This document shows positions 54,274-62,857 of a DNA stretch of 64,000 nt, piece by piece. A model generated the notes under the pieces. It was not told the DNA's origin, ran no database searches, and saw only the letters and a list, made by a program, of their open reading frames with translations. Both the position numbers and the translations under genes were made by a program. The DNA is from Olleya sediminilitoris (lineage in GTDB: Bacteria > Bacteroidota > Bacteroidia > Flavobacteriales > Flavobacteriaceae): NCBI RefSeq assembly GCF_016785945.1, contig NZ_JAEMEF010000003.1, forward strand, positions 186,001 through 250,000, in the 5' to 3' direction. The first letter of the stretch is position 1, and the number at the start of each line of letters is the position of its first letter.

Positions 54274-56817
54274 ATGGCGAAGAATTTAGTAATAGTAGAG
54301 TCACCTGCAAAAGCAAAAACAATTGAAAAATTTTTAGGAAAAGACTTTAAAGTCGAATCCAGTTTTGGGCATATTGCAGACTTACCTTCTAAGGAGTTGG
54401 GAGTAGATGTAGAAGGAGATTTTGATCCAAAATACGAAGTGTCCTCGGACAAGAAGTCACTTGTAAAAAAATTAAAAGATCTTGCTAAAAAAGCCGAAAT
54501 GGTTTGGCTAGCAAGTGATGAGGATCGTGAAGGAGAAGCTATTGCTTGGCACCTTGCCGAGTCTTTAAAACTTGAAAAAGATAAAACTAAACGTATCGTT
54601 TTTCATGAGATTACAAAAGCTGCAATCCAAAAAGCAGTAGAAAATCCAAGACAAATTGATTATGATTTAGTAGATGCACAACAAGCACGTCGTGTATTAG
54701 ATAGAATAGTAGGTTATGAGTTGTCTCCTGTGTTATGGAGAAAAGTAAAGGGAGGTTTGTCTGCAGGTCGTGTACAATCTGTATCTGTGAGGTTAATTGT
54801 TGAGCGCGAACGTGATATACAAGATTTTAAACCTGAAGCGTCTTATAGGATTGATGCTGAGTTTTCAAATGAAGCTGGTCAATCATTTAAAGCTAAATTA
54901 CCAAAAACATTTTCAACTAAAAAAGAAGCTTTTGACTTTTTAGAAAGTAATGCTAATGCCGATTTTAAAGTTGCAGATTTAACTAAAAAACCAGCAAAAA
55001 AATCTCCAGCAGCACCATTTACAACTTCTACCTTACAGCAAGAAGCATCACGTAAATTATACTTTTCAGTAAGTAAAACCATGACTATGGCTCAGCGTTT
55101 GTATGAAGCTGGTTTGATTACTTATATGAGAACAGATAGTGTTAATTTATCTGACGAGGCAAGAAAAGGAGCTGAAAAAGAAATTGTTGCTGCCTATGGT
55201 AAAGAGTATGCTAAAGAGCGCAATTTTAAAGGAAAATCTAAAGGGGCTCAAGAGGCTCACGAAGCGATTAGACCAACAGATTTTACAAGACATTCAGTAG
55301 ATATAGATTATGATCAAGCAAGATTATATGATTTAATTTGGAAACGTGCTATTGCGTCTCAAATGAGTGAAGCACAATTAGAACGTACCAACGTTAAAAT
55401 AGAAGCTAACACACATAAACAAACCTTTACAGCAAATGGAGAGGTAATTACTTTTGATGGGTTTTTAAAAGTGTATTTAGAAGGTACAGATGATGAAGAT
55501 CTAGAGCAAGAAGGCATGTTACCTGCAATGAAGGTAAATGAAACATTGTTAAATAAAATTATTACTGCAACCGAACGTTATTCGCGTGCGCCTTACAGGT
55601 ATACTGAAGCGTCTTTAGTTAAGAAGTTAGAAGAGTTAGGTATTGGTAGACCATCTACATATGCGCCAACAATTTCGACAATTCAAAATAGAAACTACGT
55701 AGAAAAAGGGACTATTGAAGGTGTTGAGAGAGAATATACACAATTAGTGTTACAAGATGGTGAGTTAAAGGATAAGACTTTAACAGAAAAAGTTGGATCT
55801 GATAAAGGGAAATTAGTGCCAACAGATATAGGAATGATTGTAACTGATTTTTTAGTAAATCATTTTGAAAGTATTTTAGATTACAACTTTACAGCAAAAG
55901 TTGAAAACCAATTTGATGATATTGCCGAAGGTAAAGAGGATTGGAAAAAAATGATGAAAACTTTTTACAAAAAGTTTCATCCTGTTGTTGAAGATGTAAA
56001 AGAAAACGCTGATAGAGAATCTGGAGAACGTATTTTAGGTAAAGATCCAAAATCAGGAAAACAAGTAAGTGTTCGTTTAGGTAAATTTGGACCTATGGTA
56101 CAAATGGGAACTGTAGATGACGAAGAAAAACCCACCTTTGCTAGTTTAAGTCCTGACCAACAGTTAACAACTATCACGTATGAAGAGGCAATGGATTTGT
56201 TTAAATTGCCAAGAACTTTAGGGAAATATGAAGATGAAGTAGTGGAAGTTAATAATGGACGTTTTGGACCTTATGTAAAATATGGTAAAAAATATGTATC
56301 ATTAGCTCCTGGTCAAGATCCTTTAAATGTAGAAATAGAGGATGCTATAGAGTTAATTAAAGAAAAAGAAATTGCTGATGCTCCTGTGTATCATTATAAA
56401 GGACATGGCGTTACAAAAGGTAAAGGACGTTTTGGACCTTTCATTAAATGGAATGGTTTGTTTATTAATGTCAACAAAAAATACGATTGGGATAATTTAA
56501 CTACCGAAGAAATTGAAGAATTAGTTGATGCTAAAATTCAAAAGGAAATTGATAAAGTTGTCCATAATTGGGAAGAAGAAGGTATACGTGTCGAAAAAGC
56601 GCGTTGGGGAAGACATAACATCTTAAAAGGAAAAATTAAGATTGAGTTGCCTAAAACAGTGGATGCAAAAGCATTGACTTTGGATGAGGTCAAAGACTTA
56701 ATAGAAAAGAAAGCGCCTAAGAAGAAAGCTACAAAGAAAAAGGCTACAACTAAAAAGAAAGCTCCAGCAAAAAAGAAAACAACGACCAAGAAAAAAACTA
56801 CAGCAAAAAAGAAATAA
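54274..56817 (+). CDS. topA: DNA topoisomerase I
   Basis: Relaxes negative supercoils. The 847-residue protein starts with the Toprim domain (LVIVESPAKAKTIEKFLG, ASDEDREGEAIAWHL). Then come RVLDRIVGYELSP, the active-site Tyr 284 in LITYMRTDSVNLS, and four C-terminal repeat units (LGKFGPMVQMG, NGRFGPYVKYG, KGRFGPFIKWNG, EKARWGRHN). It ends in a tail of about 35 residues nearly all Lys, Ala and Thr, which would bind DNA. Zinc fingers of the E. coli type are absent, as in other members with Topo C repeats. The start ATG 54274 gives the family N-terminus MAKNLVIVESP. Confidence 0.96.
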   Translation: MAKNLVIVESPAKAKTIEKFLGKDFKVESSFGHIADLPSKELGVDVEGDFDPKYEVSSDKKSLVKKLKDLAKKAEMVWLASDEDREGEAIAWHLAESLKLEKDKTKRIVFHEITKAAIQKAVENPRQIDYDLVDAQQARRVLDRIVGYELSPVLWRKVKGGLSAGRVQSVSVRLIVERERDIQDFKPEASYRIDAEFSNEAGQSFKAKLPKTFSTKKEAFDFLESNANADFKVADLTKKPAKKSPAAPFTTSTLQQEASRKLYFSVSKTMTMAQRLYEAGLITYMRTDSVNLSDEARKGAEKEIVAAYGKEYAKERNFKGKSKGAQEAHEAIRPTDFTRHSVDIDYDQARLYDLIWKRAIASQMSEAQLERTNVKIEANTHKQTFTANGEVITFDGFLKVYLEGTDDEDLEQEGMLPAMKVNETLLNKIITATERYSRAPYRYTEASLVKKLEELGIGRPSTYAPTISTIQNRNYVEKGTIEGVEREYTQLVLQDGELKDKTLTEKVGSDKGKLVPTDIGMIVTDFLVNHFESILDYNFTAKVENQFDDIAEGKEDWKKMMKTFYKKFHPVVEDVKENADRESGERILGKDPKSGKQVSVRLGKFGPMVQMGTVDDEEKPTFASLSPDQQLTTITYEEAMDLFKLPRTLGKYEDEVVEVNNGRFGPYVKYGKKYVSLAPGQDPLNVEIEDAIELIKEKEIADAPVYHYKGHGVTKGKGRFGPFIKWNGLFINVNKKYDWDNLTTEEIEELVDAKIQKEIDKVVHNWEEEGIRVEKARWGRHNILKGKIKIELPKTVDAKALTLDEVKDLIEKKAPKKKATKKKATTKKKAPAKKKTTTKKKTTAKKK

Positions 56818-56822
56818 TATAA

Positions 56823-57989
56823 ATGAATTTTAATTTTCTTACTCCAGTTTCAGATACTGTTTTAGCGCATAATCAATTATTATCGCCTTTAAGCTTAGGA
56901 CAAAAAATTAAAATTCATTCGGTACAGAATGGTTTTCCAGATTTGGATAAAGTTAAAATAGCCATCTTTGGTGTTCTTGAAAATCGTAATGATGTTAATT
57001 ATATAGGAGAAGATTTTAATTTAAACGAAATTAGAAAATCTTTTTACACTTTATATCCAGGAAGTTGGAGTGCGTCCATTGCCGATTTAGGTGATATTCA
57101 GAAAGGGGAAACGGTAGAGGATACTTATTTTGCCTTAAAAGAAACTATAAATACATTAGTGCAAAATCGTATTACACCAGTTATTATTGGTGGAAGTCAA
57201 GATTTAGCTTATGCTAATTATCGTGCCTATGATAGTTTAATGCCAATGGTTAATGTTGTAAATGTAGATAGATCTTTTGATTTAGGCGATTCTTCTAAAC
57301 CTACTAAAAATTCAAATTTTGTAGGTAAAATAATTTTAGACGAACCATATAACTTATTTAACTACGCTATTTTAGGCTATCAAACATATTTTAATAGTCA
57401 AGAAGAGATAGATTTGATGGAGCGTTTGTATTTTGAACCTTATCGTTTAGGAGAAATATCTAATGATATTACTTTGGTGGAGCCAGTAATGCGTGATGCA
57501 AATATTGTTACTGTTGATTTGGGAGCTATCAAAGCCTCAGAAGTTAGTCAGAAGCAAAAGGTGTCACCAAATGGTTTAGATGGAAAAGAAATCTGTGCAG
57601 TAGCACGTTATGCAGGAATAAGTAATAAAGTATCATCATTTGGTATTTATGAATATAAACCGTCTCAGGATGACGAAATTACTTCAATGTTAATTTCACA
57701 GATGATTTGGTATTTTATTGAAGGTTTTAATTGTCGTGTTAACGATGATGATTTTTCAAATGATGATAATCACCAAAAATTCATTACTTTAGCCGAATCT
57801 CATGAATTAATTTTCTATAAGAGTACAAAAACAGGACGTTGGTGGATAGAAATTCCATTTTTAGCAAATGTTAATAATAAATTAAAAAAACATACGTTAT
57901 TACCATGCACGCATCAAGATTATTTAGATGCCTGTAATGATAAAATACCTGAGCGATGGTATAAGGCTTATCAAAAAAATAGTGTCTAA
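56823..57989 (+). CDS. Arginase/formimidoylglutamase-like protein lacking metal ligands
   Basis: The 388-residue protein has the arginase/ureohydrolase fold pattern, and flavobacterial homologues are often called formimidoylglutamase. Its sites differ from active enzymes: GGSQDL (123-128) instead of GGDHS-type His, VDRSFD (148-153) instead of DAHxD, and VDLGAIKASE (231-240) instead of SxDxDxxDP. Thus both metal-binding His and at least one Asp are gone, and hydrolysis is unlikely. It begins 5 bases after topA and precedes gldK, an arrangement I recall as conserved in gliding flavobacteria. It may act as a structural or regulatory protein. Confidence 0.8.
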   Translation: MNFNFLTPVSDTVLAHNQLLSPLSLGQKIKIHSVQNGFPDLDKVKIAIFGVLENRNDVNYIGEDFNLNEIRKSFYTLYPGSWSASIADLGDIQKGETVEDTYFALKETINTLVQNRITPVIIGGSQDLAYANYRAYDSLMPMVNVVNVDRSFDLGDSSKPTKNSNFVGKIILDEPYNLFNYAILGYQTYFNSQEEIDLMERLYFEPYRLGEISNDITLVEPVMRDANIVTVDLGAIKASEVSQKQKVSPNGLDGKEICAVARYAGISNKVSSFGIYEYKPSQDDEITSMLISQMIWYFIEGFNCRVNDDDFSNDDNHQKFITLAESHELIFYKSTKTGRWWIEIPFLANVNNKLKKHTLLPCTHQDYLDACNDKIPERWYKAYQKNSV

Positions 57990-57996
57990 TCGTATA

Positions 57997-58032
57997 GCTT
58001 AACAGATCGACGATATTGTGTATCGTTTAAGC
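57997..58032. other. Two-part hairpin after the arginase-like gene
   Basis: ACGATA (58010-58015) pairs with TATCGT (58021-58026), and outside it GCTTAA (57997-58002) pairs with TTAAGC (58027-58032) with a one-sided bulge. There is no T run, so it is not a standard terminator. It may stabilise or partly terminate the upstream transcript. Confidence 0.4.
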
Positions 58033-58075
58033 GTTAAATTTTTACGACGAAATGTATTTTTTTTTGCCAAAAAAG

Positions 58076-58106
58076 TTGTTTTTCATTAAATAAATAAATA
58101 TGTTTA
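58076..58106 (+). promoter_or_regulatory. Probable promoter of gldKLMN
   Basis: TTG (58076-58078), a 20-base spacer and TATGTTTA (58099-58106), one mismatch from TAnnTTTG. The expected start leaves a leader of about 40 bases containing a hairpin. Confidence 0.5.
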
Positions 58107-58108
58107 CG

Positions 58109-58127
58109 CTCTTAAAAAAATTAAGAG
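58109..58127 (+). promoter_or_regulatory. Hairpin in the gldK leader
   Basis: CTCTTAA and TTAAGAG form a perfect 7-bp stem around five A residues, immediately after the probable -7 box and 25 bases before the gldK ATG. It could protect the 5' end of the mRNA or affect initiation. Confidence 0.4.
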
Positions 58128-58151
58128 TATTAAATTAACCTCGAGTTTTCA

Positions 58152-59519
58152 ATGGATATGAAGAAGTTTGTATTATTAACAGCGGTTTTCGCACTTTTAG
58201 TAAGTTGTGGATCAAAAGATAAAGGACAGCTAGTAGGTGCTAAAGGAAAAAAGTGGCACCCAGAAAAACCTTTCGGTATGACATTAGTTCCTGGTGGAGC
58301 TTTTATTATGGGTAAAGCAGATGATGATTTAGCAGGTATACAAGATGCACCAGCTAAAACAGTTACAGTAGCTTCGTTCTACATGGATGAGACAGAAATC
58401 ACAAATAGTGAGTATCGTCAATTCGTAGAATGGGTAAGAGATTCAACAATTCGTACAAAATTAGCAATCTTAGCTGATGAAGTAGGAATGACTCCAGATG
58501 ATGGAGGTATTGGTGAATTTGCATTTAAAGATGCAGATACAACAGATGCTTCAGCTTACGAAAAGTATATGATTGATAATTATAGTGGACTTGGCGAAAC
58601 TGGTTATGAAGGTAGAAAATTAAACTACGATGTAGATTTGTTTTTTGACACTGCAGAATATCCAGATGAGTACTATGTGGAAGTAATGGATACAATGTAT
58701 TTACCATTAGAGGAGTCTTATAATGGACAACGTACTTGGGATGTGACAAAGTTTAAGTTTCAATACACTTACATGGACATTGCAAAAGCTGCAAAAAACA
58801 AAAATTTAAGTCGTAAAGATGTAGTTATTAGAGAAGAAGTTGAAATATATCCAGATACAACAGCTTGGATTAGAGATTTTGCTTATTCTTACAACGAACC
58901 AATGCATAATGATTATTTCTGGCATGATGCATACAGTGATTATCCAGTAGTAGGTGTATCTTGGCAACAAGCTAAAGCATTCTGTGAGTGGAGAACAAAA
59001 CATCATAATGATTACAGACGTTCAAGAAAAATACACAATGTAGGTCGTTATAGATTACCGTCAGAAGCACAATGGGAATATGCTGCAAGAGGAGGTCTGC
59101 AAGCTGCAACTTTTCCTTGGGGAGGACCTTATGCTAAAAACGATAGAGGTTGTTTTATGGCTAACTTTAAACCATTAAGAGGAGATTATGCAGCAGATCA
59201 AGCTTTATATACAGTTGAAGCAGATGCTTATGAACCAAACGATTTTAACTTATATAACATGGCAGGTAACGTGTCAGAATGGGTAGATTCTTCTTACGAT
59301 CCAGGTTCATATGAGTACGCATCTACTATTAATCCAAGTGTTAATGATCCATATAACAAACGTAAAGTTGTTCGTGGTGGTTCTTGGAAAGATGTTGCTT
59401 ACTATTTACAAGTAAGTTCAAGAGATTACGAATATTCTGATTCTGCAAGAAGTTACATTGGTTTCAGAACGGTTCAAGATTACATGGGAACTGATGTTAC
59501 AGCTAACTCAAGACAATAA
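58152..59519 (+). CDS. gldK: Gliding motility / type IX secretion lipoprotein GldK
   Basis: GldK forms, with GldN, the periplasmic ring beneath the outer membrane in the type IX secretion system. The 455-residue protein has a lipoprotein signal (FALLVSCGSKD, lipid Cys 19) and an FGE/sulfatase-modifying-factor-like domain (GMTLVPGGAFIMG, SFYMDETEITNSEYRQF, YRLPSEAQWEYAARGG, NMAGNVSEWVDS, VVRGGSWKD). It is first of four genes in conserved order. An ATG two codons later is equally possible as the start. Confidence 0.96.
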   Translation: MDMKKFVLLTAVFALLVSCGSKDKGQLVGAKGKKWHPEKPFGMTLVPGGAFIMGKADDDLAGIQDAPAKTVTVASFYMDETEITNSEYRQFVEWVRDSTIRTKLAILADEVGMTPDDGGIGEFAFKDADTTDASAYEKYMIDNYSGLGETGYEGRKLNYDVDLFFDTAEYPDEYYVEVMDTMYLPLEESYNGQRTWDVTKFKFQYTYMDIAKAAKNKNLSRKDVVIREEVEIYPDTTAWIRDFAYSYNEPMHNDYFWHDAYSDYPVVGVSWQQAKAFCEWRTKHHNDYRRSRKIHNVGRYRLPSEAQWEYAARGGLQAATFPWGGPYAKNDRGCFMANFKPLRGDYAADQALYTVEADAYEPNDFNLYNMAGNVSEWVDSSYDPGSYEYASTINPSVNDPYNKRKVVRGGSWKDVAYYLQVSSRDYEYSDSARSYIGFRTVQDYMGTDVTANSRQ

Positions 59520-59533
59520 TAATTACTACTAAT

Positions 59534-59565
59534 AACAACTAAAAAACTTAACAACTAAAAACTTA
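59534..59565 (+). repeat. Tandem duplication in the gldK-gldL gap
   Basis: AACAACT-A6-CTTA (59534-59550) is repeated as AACAACT-A5-CTTA (59550-59565), ending 6 bases before the gldL ATG. The unit is A-rich and unstructured, as expected of a leader favouring translation. Confidence 0.6.
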
Positions 59566-59571
59566 GAAATT

Positions 59572-60204
59572 ATGGCACAAAAAAAGATTTCAACAATGAA
59601 CATGGTCTACGGATTAGGAGCAGCAATTGTAATTATTGGAGCTTTATTTAAAATCCAACACTGGCCTTACGGTTCACTTATCTTAACAATAGGTATGATT
59701 GTAGAAGCTGTTGTATTTACATTATCTGCATTTGAAAAACAAGGTGGTGAATTAGATTGGTCTCTTGTGTATCCTGAATTAGCAGGCGGACAAGCAACAA
59801 CTAAAAAAGGTAAAGTTGAAGAGCCTAAAGATGCTGAAGGTTTATTATCTAAAAAATTAGATAACTTATTAAAAGAAGCTAAAATTGATGGTGAATTAAT
59901 GGCTAGCTTAGGAACAAGTATTAAAAACTTTGAAGGAGCTGCAAAAGGAATTTCTCCAACTGTAGATTCTATTGCTGCTACTAAAAAGTATGGTCAAGAA
60001 ATGACATTAGCTGCATCTCAAATGGAGTCTTTAAATAGCTTATATAAAGTGCAAATGGAAAGTGCTTCTCGTCAAGCTACTATTAATGAAGAAGCTGTTG
60101 AAAATGCTGCTAAATTAAAAGAACAAATGCAATCTTTAGCGTCTAACTTATCTTCTTTAAACGGAGTATATGGTGGTATGTTAACTGCAATGAATAAAAA
60201 CTAA
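59572..60204 (+). CDS. gldL: Type IX secretion / gliding motor protein GldL
   Basis: The 210-residue inner-membrane protein has two helices at residues about 10-30 and 35-52. The second contains Glu 45 (GMIVEAVVFTL), the membrane glutamate of the GldL family linked to proton flow. A cytoplasmic helical tail of about 140 residues follows. Five GldL subunits surround two GldM subunits in known motors. It lies 52 bases after gldK, behind a tandem A-rich repeat. Confidence 0.96.
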   Translation: MAQKKISTMNMVYGLGAAIVIIGALFKIQHWPYGSLILTIGMIVEAVVFTLSAFEKQGGELDWSLVYPELAGGQATTKKGKVEEPKDAEGLLSKKLDNLLKEAKIDGELMASLGTSIKNFEGAAKGISPTVDSIAATKKYGQEMTLAASQMESLNSLYKVQMESASRQATINEEAVENAAKLKEQMQSLASNLSSLNGVYGGMLTAMNKN

Positions 60205-60250
60205 TTAGTGATTAATATCAACTAATATTAATAAATTAAACTAATTAGAA

Positions 60251-61813
60251 ATGGCAGGAGGAAAACAGTCCGCAAGACAGAAAATGATTAACCTGATGTA
60301 CTTAGTATTTATTGCAATGATTGCAATGACTATGTCAAAAGAAGTATTATCTGCATTTGGGTTAATGGATAAAAAATTTGATAGAGCTAATGAATTAGCA
60401 ATAGCTTCAAATGATGGTATATTAAGCCAACTTAACACACAAGCTGAAGAAAAGCCTGAGGAGTTTCAATCGGCAAATGAATTAGCAAAGCAAATAAGCG
60501 TAATTTCAGATGATTTTTACAAATTTCTAGGTACAGTTAAAGCCAATGATATAGTGAAATTAGGTGGTTACGAGCTTGAAGATAATGGTGATTTACCTTA
60601 CGAAGAAATGGATAAGGGAGATAAACTAGATGAATTATGGTTTACAGGAGATAGACTTACCAAAAGAGGTCAAGAAGTACTTGATAGAATCGAAAAGTAT
60701 AAGTCAGATATAATTGCAGTATTACCAAAAGAAGCAAAGTGGAAACCTGTAATTGAGAACTTTGAAAAACGTTTTAGTACATCACCAGTTAAAGATAACG
60801 AAGGTGTTGAGAAAAAATGGTTAGATTACCATTTCCAAGGTTTTCCAGCTATTGCATCTTATACAAAGTTAACAGCTATGCAAAACGATATCAAAGCTAC
60901 TGAAACTAATATTTATAACGGTTTTCTTGGTAACTTAGTAAGTAATGCTACTTCTTTAAAAAATTATAAAGCGATTGTTTTGGCTGATAAATCAGCATTC
61001 TTTGCTGGAGAAAAATTTCAAGGAAGAGTTGTTCTAGGTAAGTATGCTAACGTTGCACCAACTAAAATGAGCGTTTCAGGTAAAGACATTGATCTAACAG
61101 AAGCAATTGATTCTACTGGAGCTGCTAAATTAGATTTTAATGTTGGTAATGTTGGAGAACATGATATAGATGGTAAATTTACTTTCTTAGAGGACGGTAA
61201 AGAACTTGAAATACCTATTATTGGTAACTATGTTGTAGTTCCAAGACCAAATTCAGCTACAATTTCAGCTGATAAAATGAATGTAGTTTATAGAGGTGTT
61301 GCTAACCCAATGACTATCTCTTTCGCTGGTGTACCAGATAATAAAGTTAATGCTTCTGCATCAGGTTTATCATCAAAAGGTGGTGGTAAGTATATTATGA
61401 CACCTGGTTCAGGTAAGCAAGTGACTATTAATGTTACAGCAAAACTTGACGACGGTTCTAGTGCTTCTGACAGAGCAGTTTTCAGAATTAAAGATATTCC
61501 AAAGCCTTCTGGTACTATTGCTGGTAAGTCTCAAGGTTCTTTACCAAGAAACAATGTTGAAATTGGTACTGTTAAAGCAGTATTAGAAGATTTTGATTTT
61601 GATTTACCTTTAACTGTAACATCATTTAAAATTAAAGTACCAGGTCAAGCAACAGTAAATGTTTCTGGTAGTAGATTAAATGGTCAAGCTAAAGCAGCTT
61701 TAAGAAAAGCTAGACGTGGTGATGCTATTCAGATTTTTGATATTAAGTCTAAATCATCAGGTGGTCCAAGAATTAAACCAGCTAGTCCAATAGCAATTGA
61801 GCTATCTAACTAA
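60251..61813 (+). CDS. gldM: Type IX secretion / gliding motor protein GldM
   Basis: The 520-residue protein has a single N-terminal helix (MINLMYLVFIAMIAMTMSKE), a helical first periplasmic domain (about 35-225) and three beta domains that reach towards the GldK-GldN ring, with FAGEKFQGRVVLGKYANVAP starting the second and PKPSGTIAGKSQGSLPRNN in the last. It transmits the force generated by the GldL-GldM motor. The gap to gldL is 46 bases and to gldN 41. Confidence 0.96.
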   Translation: MAGGKQSARQKMINLMYLVFIAMIAMTMSKEVLSAFGLMDKKFDRANELAIASNDGILSQLNTQAEEKPEEFQSANELAKQISVISDDFYKFLGTVKANDIVKLGGYELEDNGDLPYEEMDKGDKLDELWFTGDRLTKRGQEVLDRIEKYKSDIIAVLPKEAKWKPVIENFEKRFSTSPVKDNEGVEKKWLDYHFQGFPAIASYTKLTAMQNDIKATETNIYNGFLGNLVSNATSLKNYKAIVLADKSAFFAGEKFQGRVVLGKYANVAPTKMSVSGKDIDLTEAIDSTGAAKLDFNVGNVGEHDIDGKFTFLEDGKELEIPIIGNYVVVPRPNSATISADKMNVVYRGVANPMTISFAGVPDNKVNASASGLSSKGGGKYIMTPGSGKQVTINVTAKLDDGSSASDRAVFRIKDIPKPSGTIAGKSQGSLPRNNVEIGTVKAVLEDFDFDLPLTVTSFKIKVPGQATVNVSGSRLNGQAKAALRKARRGDAIQIFDIKSKSSGGPRIKPASPIAIELSN

Positions 61814-61854
61814 TCAAACTAAATTTGATTAATAAATTATAAAATAAATTTCAG

Positions 61855-62754
61855 ATGAATTATAAATCTTTATTAGCAGTTGTTTTCGGAGTATGTTTTG
61901 CATCTCAATCAGTTGCACAATCTAATATTCTAAATGCTAAATCTCCAGATGAGATTGGTGTAAGAACAGAGGAACAAATAGCATTAGATAATGATAGACC
62001 ATTAGAATATGGTTATGTTGATGATAGAGATATTATGTTTGCAAAAATGACTTGGGAGAAAGTTGTTTTAGACGAGCGTGTAAACTTTCCATTATATTAT
62101 CCTGTTGATACTAATAATATAGGTAGTGAAAGACGTTCTCTATTTGATGTTCTAACTAAGGCTATCGATGAAGGTAAAATTGAAAATGTTTATAACGATT
62201 CATATTTTACTGGTAGACGTACTAAAAAAGAATTAGAGCAAATTAGAACAGCAGTTGATACTATGGATATTGGTTACGATCAGTTAAATGCTGATGGTTT
62301 TGTAGATCCTGAGTATATTACAACTACAACTATTGCTTCTTATGATGTATCAGCATACTTAATCAAAGGATTATGGTATTTTGATAAGCGTCAAGGTGAA
62401 TTAAAATATAGATTGTTAGGTCTTGCTCCAGCTGCACCAGATGTTAACTACGTTAACTCAAATGATGAAGCTAACAAAGAGCCAATTCCTTTATTTTGGA
62501 TTTTCTATCCAGATGCAAGAAGTATTTTACATGAGTCTAAAGCTTTTAATGCTAAAAATAGTGCAATGCCTTTTTCTTTTGATCACATATTAAACTCTAG
62601 ACGTTTTAATAGTGTAATTTATAAAGAAGAAAACGTATTTGGAGACAGAAAAGTTGAAGATTATGTTGCAGAAAATGCTTTAATGCAATTATTAGAGTCT
62701 GAAAGAATAAAAGAAAAAATTAGAAACTTTGAGTTAGACATGTGGTCTTACTAA
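61855..62754 (+). CDS. gldN: Type IX secretion / gliding motility protein GldN
   Basis: The 299-residue periplasmic partner of GldK has a signal peptide (to about 22, QSVAQ), then RDIMFAKMTWEKVVLDERVN, IKGLWYFDKRQGELKYRLLG and the region IPLFWIFYPDARSILHESKAF typical of GldN/PorN. It closes the operon and is followed by a strong terminator. Confidence 0.96.
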   Translation: MNYKSLLAVVFGVCFASQSVAQSNILNAKSPDEIGVRTEEQIALDNDRPLEYGYVDDRDIMFAKMTWEKVVLDERVNFPLYYPVDTNNIGSERRSLFDVLTKAIDEGKIENVYNDSYFTGRRTKKELEQIRTAVDTMDIGYDQLNADGFVDPEYITTTTIASYDVSAYLIKGLWYFDKRQGELKYRLLGLAPAAPDVNYVNSNDEANKEPIPLFWIFYPDARSILHESKAFNAKNSAMPFSFDHILNSRRFNSVIYKEENVFGDRKVEDYVAENALMQLLESERIKEKIRNFELDMWSY

Positions 62755-62776
62755 GTTACACACTAATTAATATTTT

Positions 62777-62812
62777 AAAAAACGCTCACTTTTAAGTGAG
62801 CGTTTTTTGTTT
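62777..62812 (+). terminator. Terminator of gldKLMN
   Basis: Arms of 15 bases (62777-62791 and 62794-62808, core CGCTCACTT) match perfectly around TT and end in a T run. Confidence 0.9.
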
Positions 62813-62845
62813 TTATTCAGATTAGATTTTTGATTTATTTATCAA

Positions 62846-62853
62846 TATTTTTG
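62846..62853 (+). promoter_or_regulatory. -7 box (TATTTTTG) directly before the FAD oxidoreductase gene
   Basis: Exact TAnnTTTG match only 4 bases before the ATG at 62858, again predicting a leaderless or nearly leaderless transcript. No TTG at the right -33 distance is seen. Confidence 0.45.
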
Positions 62854-62857
62854 TATC

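Noticed and set aside
56500-56817. Low-complexity repeat at the end of topA
   Set aside because: It encodes the Lys/Ala/Thr tail in frame and is explained by protein composition; not an independent repeat element.
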